Positions 1-10,800 of a DNA stretch of 64,000 nucleotides are shown here, one piece after another. Source of the stretch: Brachionus koreanus (taxonomy: Eukaryota; Rotifera; Eurotatoria; Ploima; Brachionidae); contig PJRA01000016.1 in assembly GCA_016987375.1 (NCBI GenBank), positions 565,612 through 629,611 on the forward strand, in the 5' to 3' direction. How positions within the stretch are numbered: the first letter of the stretch is position 1; every line of letters begins with the position of its first letter. A program made the translations under genes and the position numbers. The notes beneath the pieces are model-generated. The model had not been told where the DNA came from, did not search any database, and saw nothing but the letters and a program-made list of their open reading frames with translations.

Positions 1-2
1 GA

Positions 3-113
3 CTCATCAGGCTTTCCATAGAACGTGATTTAGATATAGTCGGCTCAAAGTTTAAGAAGCTTTACAAAAAAATTAGTAATAAAAGGAATAGTCAAGAGAA
101 GAAACATGCATGA
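3..113 (+). CDS. C-terminal coding fragment cut by the window edge
   Basis: Frame 3 is open from the first base to a TGA at 111-113 and reads as a basic, Lys-rich C-terminus (begins LIRLSIERDLDIVGSKFKKL). Codon use and charge pattern look protein-like, unlike the AT-rich flank that follows. About 110 nt downstream lies a sequence resembling a LINE 3' end with an ATT-type tail, so this may be the end of a retroelement ORF; it could also be the last exon of a host gene. The family is not recognised. Confidence 0.35.
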   Translation, partial: LIRLSIERDLDIVGSKFKKLYKKISNKRNSQEKKHA

Positions 114-224
114 TTAAAATAATGAAGCATAAAAATTAAAAAAATAATAAATTTAATTAGATTAATTGATTAATTAGAGATCATCCTGTAAATAAGTGTG
201 CCTATTGTCTTGTCTTAATTCAAG

Positions 225-292
225 TATTTAGATAAATAAGTCTAGTCTAGTCTTGCTCTCCAGCTCTAGCTGCCATTATTGTTATTATAAGT
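225..292 (+). repeat. Candidate LINE 3' end with ATT-rich tail
   Basis: A short segment with CTAGTCTTGCTCTCCAGCTC followed by TGCCATTATTGTTATTAT resembles the 3' end near 4690-4808 (CTAGTCTCGCTCCGCAG then TATCATTATT repeats) and the reverse-strand one near 42490-42600. A conserved stem-like block followed by a TTA-type microsatellite is what CR1/L2-type LINE 3' ends look like. The assignment rests on similarity between copies inside this window. Confidence 0.35.
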
Positions 293-344
293 AAATTTAA
301 AAAAAAAAACAAAAATACTGAAATAATTTATTTATTTATTTATT

Positions 345-485
345 TGTTTTCTGTGCCGAGCTAATGCTCCTTCAGATTAATTAAATAAAATAATATAAAA
401 TTAAAATTTGATAAATTCAAATAGATAGTTACAAATTAGATATATTTAAATGTTTGATGGCTCAGGAAAAAAGGAGTATATAGAA
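345..485 (+). repeat. Dispersed repeat, copy 1 (partner at 59065-59200)
   Basis: The block containing CCGAGCTAATGCTCCTTCAG, then an AT-rich spacer, then TTTAAATGTTTGATGGCTC matches 59065-59200 in order and orientation with moderate divergence. No coding frame is seen. It is probably a decayed interspersed element of unknown class; a weaker relative of the distal part lies near 36240-36320. Confidence 0.45.
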
Positions 486-945
486 AAGTAGCAAATAAAC
501 AATGGATTTAGATATTTAAAAAAAATTTGATCTACAGGGGTCGGAAGTTTGGCCATAGCTCAAAAAGCATTCTAACTTAAAGCCTATTTTTGTCAGAAAC
601 TATACTTTCAAACGCTACTTGGTTTTTATCAGATTCTGAAACTTGGCTAAATTTGGAACAACTTGAAGATTTTAGTTTGTTGATTTTTAATTTTTTTTCC
701 CCAAATAAATGGTTCAAAAATGAGGAATTTTATATAAAAATTTAAAAATCGTTTATTTATATAAGTTTATAATTTTATACTTTTTGCTCTTAAATTGAAA
801 ATATAAAGTGAAATCTTAATTTTTTAGGATCTGAGTATTTGACCAAAATTTTAATTATCACAGAATTATTTAAAGTATCATAAATTTTTATAAACTATCA
901 CATAGATATTTTAAATGCCACAGAAAAATTCAAAATTTCACAGTA
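486..945. other. AT-rich noncoding stretch
   Basis: No coding frame, RNA gene or clear repeat is recognised here. Confidence 0.5.
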
Positions 946-1070
946 TTAATCTCTGACCAAAGCTGAAGTCATTTTACTTAGATGATCGACAACGCGTTTC
1001 CTAAAGGTATCCATAGTACAAGCTTGTTCAGGAAAATCATCCAATATTCCCTGATATATCTTGTTTTTAT
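946..1070 (-). CDS. Unassigned candidate terminal exon
   Basis: On the minus strand an acceptor-like site (ATATTTCAAG, ending at 1071) opens a 125-nt frame, 2 nt plus 41 codons, that ends in TAA at 946-948. The peptide (contains QGILDDFPEQACTMDTFRKR and ends MTSALVRD) has a natural composition. Its entry phase needs one base from the preceding exon, whereas kinesin exon F (2820-2980) leaves two, so it does not splice directly to that exon. It could be a transposon-derived C-terminus. No family was recognised. Confidence 0.25.
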
Positions 1071-1606
1071 CTTGAAATATCGTGACAGGTTATATGATGT
1101 CCTTAATTAAATTCAATCAAGAATTTAAGCGATTTTTAATTTTTAATTCTATTAATAATGTGAATAATGTTTTTTTTTATTTTGTAAATCTGTATCCAGC
1201 GTTAGCTCCTTCAGAAAAAATTCAAAAAAATTAAAAATGAAGTGAAAAATAAAAATTAATAATTAAAATAAAATAAAAGTTTTAAATAAAAATAAAATAA
1301 ATCTTGAAATAAAATATTAGTTTAAGTAAGAAGAAGAATAAAAATGAGAGGAGTAGGATGAGTAATAATGTGAGAATTTTTGCAAAAATAAAGCAAAGAT
1401 GGATGATAATCCGTCAGATAAAAAACATAACTATCAGATTTACATTCTATCAGAAAGACAATGGACATCTGGCACATTGTCATTTAAATTAATAAACTAT
1501 CAGTTAAATATAGTGTCAATTTTTATTTAAAATTTAGATTTTTTCTTCAAACCATTTTGTAACTATTTTAAAATAAAAAGCATTAGCTTTCTCTCCTTTT
1601 TATTTT
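1071..1606. other. AT-rich noncoding stretch
   Basis: Homopolymer-rich sequence without a supported gene. Short A/T runs and a GTTAGCTCCTTCAG-like block near 1200 hint at decayed repeat sequence. Confidence 0.4.
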
Positions 1607-1735
1607 TAAAAGAATTTTTCTTAAAGATAAGCAATGATGGATCTGGCTACATGTCCAAGCGTAATGAGTCAATTGTTGAAAATTTGTTCACACAAAACAG
1701 AAACGACTACCCTTCGCCCATAAATGCAAGACAAA
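1607..1735 (+). pseudogene. Inverted partial copy of the last visible kinesin exon
   Basis: Positions 1627 to about 1723 on the plus strand repeat, almost base for base, kinesin exon F read on the minus strand from 2980 downward, including the intron bases just before its acceptor. The only changes inside the matched block are around CACAAAACAG versus CACCAGACAG. The copy stays open in the same frame ([20 protein letters not shown]) past the end of the match and meets a TGA near 1767. It has no visible donor site and lies about 1.25 kb from its source in opposite orientation, so it is best read as a recent inverted duplication or an assembly artefact. Confidence 0.7.
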
Positions 1736-1908
1736 AATTGAAGTGTTTTACACTTTTGCCTAAATGAAATATCAGGCAATTTGAATAGACATTTGACAAT
1801 TTTATATCTGACATTTCCACTTAAAATTTGATCTTTTCAAATCTGACAAAATACCAAAAATATCTGATAAATTTTATTTTTTTATTTGACAAAAAACATT
1901 ATATCATA

Positions 1909-2262
1909 GGCAATGTGAAATCTTAGTACAAAAATTACAGTACAAAAACAAAAAACTAAATAATTATTTTTCTAGTTGTGCAAAAATGGTTCTGTAAACA
2001 GTACAATGTTGTACAATTTTGTTCAAACGAAATTTCTGCAAATTCTCTTCATTTCTCTGTAAAATGCATANNNNNNNNNNNNNNNNNNNNNNNNNNNNNN
2101 NNNNNNNNNNNNNNNNNNNNNNNNNNNNNNNNNNNNNNNNNNNNNNNNNNNNNNNNNNNNNNNNNNNNNNNNNNNNNAGAACCATTTTTGCACATCTAGA
2201 AAAATAATTATTTAGTTTTTTGTTTTTGTACTGTAATTTTTGTACTAAGATTTCACATTGCC
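1909..2262. mobile_element. Fold-back (MITE-like) element with 8-bp target duplication
   Basis: About 85-bp arms at 1909-1995 and 2178-2262 are inverted copies with a single mismatch, ending in GGCAATGTGAAAT. The element is bracketed by ATATCATA at 1901-1908 and 2263-2270, an 8-bp target-site duplication. The centre is partly lost in an assembly gap. Eight-base duplications are typical of hAT-type insertion; the transposase class is inferred only from that length. The element interrupts the region beyond kinesin exon F. Confidence 0.8.
2071..2177. other. Assembly gap (107 N)
   Basis: Unresolved bases inside the centre of a fold-back element; the palindrome probably broke the assembly. Apparent open frames across it are artefacts. 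Confidence 0.95.
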
Positions 2263-2270
2263 ATATCATA

Positions 2271-2819
2271 AAACAATACAAGCAAGCAAAAAATATATTT
2301 TAATACAAAAATAATTAGTTGGTTTTATTTTAATCAGTAATAGTATTTAAGCATAAAATTAGTTAAAATAAAAATAAATCTGTTTTAATCATTTTTAATA
2401 AAAAAATTTTATTAATTAAATTATTGTTAATTTAAAAAGAGCCCTGTGTTCAGTATTTTTGTTTTCTACATTTTTAAACTTAATCGTGTTTTTTTTGGTA
2501 TTTTTTTTTCATTCAAATTGGCGTTTAGTAAATAACTAATTAAATTAATTAATCTAATTGTGTTAATTTTGGGGTTAATAATTAATTTAAGCAAAGTTTT
2601 AGTCTAAATTTTGTTAAAGCTTACTCAAAATTTAAGTCTCTTTTAACCGTTTTACAATTACAACTTCTATTAGAACAAATATGCTGATTGTGTAGAATTT
2701 TTTTTCTACGAATATTATTTTTATGCAGCAAATAATTAATATAATTTTTGTAGCTAACATTAAATAGAAAAAAAAAACACAAAATAGACTACATCTAGAA
2801 TTTAGCATAACCAACTTAC
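2271..2819. other. AT-rich intron or flank
   Basis: Sequence following the donor of kinesin exon F. No coding exon for the rest of the kinesin is found here on the minus strand. Confidence 0.5.
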
Positions 2820-4760
2820 CGACAAATTTCCATTGAGCTTGAGCTTGCCTTTATTGAGTTGTATGGTGTCAAACGATTTAAGTTTATGGGCGAAGGGTAG
2901 TCGTTTCTGTCTGGTGTGAACAAATTTTCAACAATTGACTCATTACGCTTGGACATGTAGCCAGATCCATCATTGCTTATCTTTAAAAAAAATTCTTATT
3001 TTATTCATTCATTAAATAAAACAGCAAATAAATACATTTATATTGGGCACATTGGATGAAATCGATGTAGGGGTTTGAAGCTCATTAGTGCTACTTGGCG
3101 ACAATTTATCAACCTTGTTCGGATTGTATCTACCTTTATTGATCAATTTTATGCAATTGAGTAAAATATGTTTTTGGTTATCAGTGTAGGAGCAAGTCTG
3201 GTACTCGTCATACATAATAGTTGGCTTGCATCTATCGGCCTTTTGATCTTCATTATCTGCATTCAATTCACATTTCATTGAATCAAAAGTGTTTTTAAGC
3301 AAAAGAAAGTGCTTGGTTTTTTCGACCTGTTGCAACCGGGTCAATTTTTCCAATTCCCATTGATGTTCAAAAATGAGTGAATCGCTCCTAGGCCGCCATC
3401 CCTGCAGCATTTCTTCGCCTCGCACATAGCTGCTTGCTGTTTCGAGGACACGACCAAGTCTGCGATGCGCACCTAATTTTGTATCAATTGTTATCAGATT
3501 TTTCACTCTATAATCTATTGAATTTTTTTAGTCTTAAAGCAATAGAAAAACTAAATCAAGCTAGGTTTCATTCCACATTCAAGGGCTCACTCATTGCTTT
3601 AACACTAAAAGAGAATGTAAAACTAACCTGGACTTGTAGAGTCGGCAGCTTGTTTGACAGTCAGCCGGTAAACACCGGATACTTTATTTCCATCAGATGA
3701 CTTGTACATTCCACCGATTAGAAGACTCTTTAGTGAGCGCAGATTCACTCTTGCATCCCGAGCATAGAAAACTAGGCTCAAGTCTTTGGTAATACAAGCT
3801 GGTTGTATAAAATTGTCTATTTCAATGTAGCAAGTGATGGTCAAGTAGATCCAATCTTTTGGAGGAGTTACTCGGTTCAATAGATGCGAGTTATGCAAAG
3901 AGCTGTCCCAAGCTACTTCGAATCGGTAAAATGTACGCTCGTCATCCGGTTTTTGAATGTAATGTGCTGAAACTACATTGAGAGAAAGTACATTTTGGTC
4001 ATGATAGTTCTGGTGGCCTCGACTTCCCCGCACTCGACCTTAAAATTATTATTTATTTTCCGCTTTAATAAAATTTTTAAAAAAAATCAAAGTTATTTTA
4101 TTTTTATTAAAATTTTAAAAATTGATAAAGAAAAATAAAAATTTGTTTGCTTTTTTTGTTGCCCTAAATAATAAAAGTAAATTGTCAGAATTTTTTTATA
4201 AAGTCAAATTTAAATAATGTAATTTAATAGAAACCTTTACTTTGCCCAATTAAAATAAAAAAAAATTATTCCTTTCTTTATGGTGACAGCTTTCCTTAGA
4301 TTCTTTTGATTAAACAAAATATATATAAATACAATTCATAACAAAAATTATAAATTTAACAGTAACTTAAATCAAATATATGTAGAGAAAATATATAAAA
4401 ATTTTCAAGTCACTGTTGACAGTTGAATATTTATAAGATTTTTATCTAGCATCACAACTTAAACGCTTATACGATGAGCCCGCGGTTGCTAGGGCTGGGA
4501 TGATGGCCTGATGCTGCAAGTTAGCCAACGAGGAGGCAACGTATACTCTAAATTTAATTTAACATCAGGAAGAAAATATGAGAAAAAGAAAAGAGAAGTG
4601 GAAAAAAAAAAATTTTTACTTGAAATAAATGAAATGCTAATATGTATATATGAATATGTAGACCTGGATAACTAAATTCAACACGGACTAATTTTTTTTT
4701 TATAGCTACCATAGACAGACTAAAGCTAGTCTCGCTCCGCAGGTATCCTGCTGTAGCTTA

Positions 4761-4807
<47 letters not shown>

Positions 4808-7800
4808 TAAATTCTTTGCTGCTTCGTGTCGAAACCAACAATATGCTATTGGCAGTCCACAGTTACTATCTTGTACAATAGTTCCAAAATTTCAGAACCA
4901 TTTCAAGTCAATGTTTAAATATTCAGATGTAAAAATATCCATTATTTTAGATTCATTATTATTCAAATATTTCCAATAATATTAATAAATAAACTACAAC
5001 TTTTTTATCATATTTTTTATTTGTCAATAAAATTTTAATATTAACTTCATATTTATATTCAAAAAAATTTGAATCCTCTTTAGACTTTATGAATTTTCAT
5101 TCAAAATTTTCAATACAAAAATTAAAAAATTTTATAACTTTTGTTCTAAAGGCCCAAATTTGTTCTGCTGTTGAAACAAAGTGAAACAACTGTTGTTTCA
5201 CCTACTGCGGAGGCCTGCAAAATCTCTGCAAAATTTCACTCAATATAAAAATATTGAAAATAAATCACAATCAATTTGCACAAATTTTGCAGACCTCTGC
5301 AGTAGGTGAAACAACAGTTGTTTCACTTTGTTTCAACAGCAGAACAAATTTGGGCCTTTAGAACAAAAGTTATAAAATTTTTTAATTTTTGTATTGAAAA
5401 TTTTGAATGAAAATTCACATTGCCTCCTCTTTATATTTTTTAAATTATTAATTTATTTAAAGAAATTTATTATCATTATTTTACTAAGTTACTATCAAGA
5501 AATAATTAATTTCTTATCATTCTTAATATTTTTTATAAATCAAACATTTTATTTAACAAATGTTCCTCCTAGATAACTTTGAATTAAATACCTTTTTCGA
5601 TATAAAAACACTGATTTTTTGTTTGAGCTTTTACAAACATTTTAAAAGCTTAAGGCATTATTTTCTTAAGAAAATTTTAATCATGTAGAATGTATGTTAT
5701 TAAATTAATATTCAAAATTAGTTAATTCTTGACCGAATTTAAGTTAAATTTTTGAAAATAAATTAGAAAAAAAAGCATTTTGAAAAAACTTTGGTTAGGT
5801 CTACAAATATTTCATTTTTAATGATCAAAAAAAGTGTAAAAAACTTCTAGTGTTAAAAATTTAACAATTAAAAATTTAAAAATAAAACTCTTACCAATAA
5901 AAACTTCTTTTACATCTTTCCAAATCAAATCGGAGCCAGACTCGTGGCATATAGTAATAGCAATTCGACGTTGTACACCCTGATGCAACAAAAATTTTCC
6001 AGTACAAGGCATATCTTCACTGTGATCAACTGCCACCGGTATATACTCGCCACTAGCTTCCAATTCGCAAATTTCGTACCAGACCAACAAGTCATGCTCA
6101 GATCTTACATGTGATGTGCTCAAATTTTTCCAATTTTGAACATTTTTCGACGGTATTGGCTTGGACATTTGAGGCGAATTAATATACTTTAGAGGTGTCT
6201 TTTGTTTTTTATTCAAACTAAAATATTCATAAAAATAGAAAAATTTAAATTTTATTTTTCTTGTCTTGATATTACTAATCAAAGCTGAGAGCTTGTCCAT
6301 GCAATGGATGGTGATGAAAATGTCCGAGTATTTCGAACAAAATTGGCTGATGAGTAATGTAGTCTATGAACGATCTTGTCACAGTGACACTAAACTTAAA
6401 AAAAAAAAAATTATTTTCTAAGCAAATAATAAAAATATTGAAAAAAATTTATCTAAATATTTAGTTTTGATTTTTTGTTTAAATTTTAAATTAAATAAAA
6501 TTTGAGATTAACTTAAAATTATTTTTGAAATTTTTTCAAGTTGAAAATTTTTTTAAAGATTTTTAGAATAAATTTTATTTTATGAAAAAAATTCCAAAAT
6601 TACATTCTGAATGTGAAAAAATCCGAGTGGCGGTGCTTTGCTGTTATTTTCAATGGGCTCTGTAGAAAAAGCTTCATTGTTTCGATGTAGAAAATTGAAT
6701 TGACAAAAAATGTCCGAGTATTCGGAGCTAATGCCAGCAATGTCAACAATAATAATTCTAAATTTAAACTGTGAGCCAATTTTTAGATGAGATTCCAATT
6801 TTGCCAAGTCAATTTCCTCCAGTCTCTTGTTCAAATCGCTTCTGGTGATCATGCAAGCTGCCTCTCTAACACAAGAGCTAGCCGACGAGTCGGAAGATTC
6901 GGCACTGAAAATAGTCTTGGAGTCCAAATTTTTGAGATTATCCAAAGTGATCGACTGAGACTGATAGAATGAGGTGTTGGCGGAAGAATTCAAATTTTTG
7001 TCATACTCGGCCAATTTGTGCTCAAAATAGGCTTCGTCATCAAACGCCAGCTTAGCCCAGCCGGATTGTCTAAGAGGCGCACATTTTACTTCGTCAGAGG
7101 CGGACTGATCATCCTCGGTTAGAATGGCCTGCAGCGCTACACTCAGCCAGCCCTTTACAATTCCCTTCTCGTTCACAATGGCTACTTTGTGAATTAGAGG
7201 TATGTTGTACAGCAGACTGCTCAAGTAGACAAACGATCTTCCAATCAGTCTGAACCAGGGAAATCGGTCGTAAAACGGGTCTCCCCCGATCATGGTCTCC
7301 ATGTTCTGCGGGTCGGGTGATGTTGGCGATGTGTCAGCCGAATTATAGTACATTGTTCGCATCAATTCCAATCTGTGTCTGTTTTAGATAGAATAATTTA
7401 TTAGCCAGGCAATAATTTATAGATACGAATAGTCAAGACAACATTAAGAACAAAGCACAAATACAAATAAGAGATTATGAGACTAGATAGAATGAATACC
7501 TTTCTATTTGGGACGAGTGTAAAAAATTGCTCAGACCACACTGGCCCATTTCATTTGGGTCTTTGTGCGAAAAAGAATAATTACTAATCAATTTTGTGCT
7601 TTGAATGTTAGTAAGACTATTAAGGCTTAAGCTACTGCCGCTTTTACTGCTAGCGGGCGACTCTCGCATGCTATTCATTAGCAAATAGTTATAAGCCTTC
7701 ACAGTAGATCTACTAACTGATGAAAGACTAAATTGAAGATTTTTAAAGAAAGCTGATGTTTGATTATTAGGTAAAGTATTAATTGGTTCATTTGGCAGCT

Positions 7801-10800
7801 CTGGTTCGCTGTTTTGACTATCCGTATCAATTGAGTCCGGGGCATAGATTATATGAGTTTGATAATTATTTGACTGGCAGTTTGATGGCACAGGTAAATC
7901 AACATTGTACAATTTTCTCATCAATTCCAGTCGAAGCCTTTAAAATTACGGTTCAGGGTTTATTTTTTTTGTTTAATTATAACACACAAATTAGACTATT
8001 TGGTTATTTAAATTAACAACACATATTAGGTGATGATGATGAACAGAGATAAAACTTGACTAGAGAAAAAAATTGTTTTTTTTTGTTGTTGTTTTATTTA
8101 CCTGAATTTTTCCATTGACCAATAGTGAATGGCACCGTTTTTAAAGTCTTGCACTTCGATGGCTACAATTGTGCGCAATTTTTTGTTCGTGTCAATTGAA
8201 TTGTCAATCAAGTCTTTGGTTGCAAAGAAATCGTTTTTGCGCACTTGGTCCCGGTGCGATACGGTGTTTTTTAATTCAGAAGGCAATGGCGAATACAATG
8301 TGTCTGACAGGAGAACAAATTGAAATTGCACCTTTTAAATTAATGAAAAAAAAAAAGATTTTATTTTAGATTTTTTTTTAATTTTATCAAAAATTTTGCT
8401 CAAAAAAAATTTTTTTTTTTTTAATTTTTTAGCATCTACTGTTGAACTTGTCGATATGATTTGATTAGAAGGCATTTTTTTTAGTGTTTGAAATTTTGAG
8501 ATTTAGACAAGCAATAATTAAAATTATTAAATTTATTCAATGAAATGCGAATTTAAAGAAAAAGATACTTAAGAACCAAATAGAATGTGTGTAAATTAGA
8601 ATCAACAATTTTCCTTTATTTGAGTTTATTTTCTCAAGAAAATGTGTCTTATTTTAGAGAAAGATTTTCTTGTTTTGTATAGATGAAAAAAATGGATTAA
8701 TCTCTTTTGATGAGCGAATTTTACAAGTTGATTTTTCTATTGGCGTATTTCATCAAAAGTAAGAAAGTTTGGTCATCAAGAGATTTCTTCTATTCGAAAA
8801 TTTTCGCTCCAAAAAAGTTGAAGAAATTAATTGAAATTATATTCTATAAAAATCAATTTTAAAAAATTTAAAATTTTTTTTTTCTAAATTTAATATTAAT
8901 TTTAATTTTTCTTAGAAATATTAACAATAATTAAGTGTAATATAAAAGCATTAAAAGAGACTCGAGGGCAAATATCAAAAATATTTGATTTCTAATAAAA
9001 ACTTATATTAAAATTTTAATTTTTATTTAAATTGAAAAAATATGAAAAAATAGTTTTTACTTGACTTCAAAATATAAAAATTCAAAGTCAAAGTTTTGAC
9101 TTTACAAATTGAGTTAAAATTTTAAAAATGTTAAAAATTAGAATGTCTCAGACCAACCAAAGTTGTTTAAAAGACTTAAAATTAAAGACTTAAAATTCCG
9201 GCACCAGTAACAAATTCTTCAGGACCAATTGAACGGTGTTTTCTTAATCTGATTATATCATACATAGCTCAAGATTAACTGCCAAAAACTTAGAAGACAC
9301 AACTCTATTAGTTAGTTACATCGATTTTGAAATAAACTTTTTTAATGTAAGTAAAAGAAAATCTTTATTAATAAAAAATTTAAAGTAAATTTTTTTTATA
9401 AATAATTTTTATCGATTTATAAAAAATTATAAAATTTAAGTCCGAGCTTGGACGTGGCTTGGGACTTATGACTTTTAAACAACTCTGTCTAATACTACAG
9501 TTTGTGATATGGGGCACTGTATTAGGAAAAAAAAATTTCTTTAATAGCAATAAATAAAAATCTTCATTGCAAATATTTCTCCTTGACACAAAAATATTAA
9601 CAAACAATATAATTACCTTTTTTCTAAGTTCGACACTAATTGCATTGGCCTCCTTGAGTAAAGCAGCTTTTCCCCACAATTCATCCTAAAATTGAATTAA
9701 AAATATTTTAAACGTAAAAATAGAATTTTTTTATTTAAACAGCTAAGAATTAACACCCAACGAAACAACAATTATTGATAACAACAACTGAAAAAAACAA
9801 ACACCAGCCCTAGGTACCTTAATTTTCCAAGCAGGTTGTAGTTGTATCGAATAATCCTAGCAAAGGAAATTTTATGTTTAACAACCCAAATGCATTAGAA
9901 TAAAAAGAGTTAAAATAAGCTTAAAAATACCCTAATAGAAGTCATTTGATGATAGCGCCATCTCTTGGCAGCCCATAACGCAAGTTGGTATTCTCTTTCG
10001 GAAAGAATTTGATTATACTCATCTTCACCTGATACATTTGATTCATTGTCCAAGCTTCCATTTAAAGTGCTCATTCCGCCTCCGGGCAAAGAAGCAATAC
10101 AGCTACTTGACATCATTGATTTGGTCATTATATCAACTTTTTTCTCCAAATCACTTATTTTAGATGTATACTCAATTATTTGCTCTTTGTACATCTTATT
10201 TGTTTCGACTTCTTTTTTATACTGTTCGTCCAAAGCAAGCAGTCTTTCCATTTCTTGTTTAATGTCGATTCCTTGCTTTTCTTTGAGCTCTTGAATTGCA
10301 CTAACCCAATCGACAGTTGTGCTGTCGATCATTTGAGACGATGGTGACGATATTTTTTTCTCTTTTCTCGCCTGTTCTGGATTATTGAATCTAAACACGT
10401 GAGATTTGCCGAATATGACTCGGTCGCCACTCTTCAAACCTATCACGTCATCAATTTTTTTTCCATTTACATAGCACAGAGCCTCGTTGAGCGGCTTTAA
10501 CTCAACTACCTCATTGTTTTTGTTCTCAAGCAAGCAATGTTCACTAAGTATGTGTGTACCGATTAATAGTATGTCCTGAGGTGTGACAGCATCAGGTCGA
10601 CCTAGTCTAAATTAGGTTAAAATTAATATTTTTATTATTAACACTAATTTTAAAATATTTTTGATAATTTAGAAAAATTAAAATTTAATGCCAAAAAAAG
10701 CAAGTAAAATTAAATAATTTTTTTAAATTATAGTTTTTTCTACTAAGTAATACTTTTTTATTATTTTAATAAAATTTTAAAAATTAAGCAAATTAATTTC

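Larger units (their letters stand above)
4039..5894. other. Repeat-filled intron of the kinesin gene
   Basis: Contains a dispersed repeat (4280-5045), a LINE-like 3' tail with microsatellite, and a fold-back element, listed separately. A G+C-rich patch at about 4470-4550 (contains GAGCCCGCGGTTGCTAGGGC) stands out from its surroundings and is not explained. Confidence 0.7.

Noticed and set aside
1964..2281. Open frames running across the first N gap
   Set aside because: They consist of unresolved bases plus the inverted arms of a fold-back element.
4762..4808. CRISPR-like or satellite array
   Set aside because: It is a simple TTA microsatellite at the end of a LINE-like sequence, with no spacers or longer unit.
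6390..6392. Nearest AG (TTTAG) as acceptor of the kinesin SFIDY exon
   Set aside because: It would shift the frame; the AG at 6396-6395 restores phase 0 and gives the seven-residue spacing seen in KIF1A.
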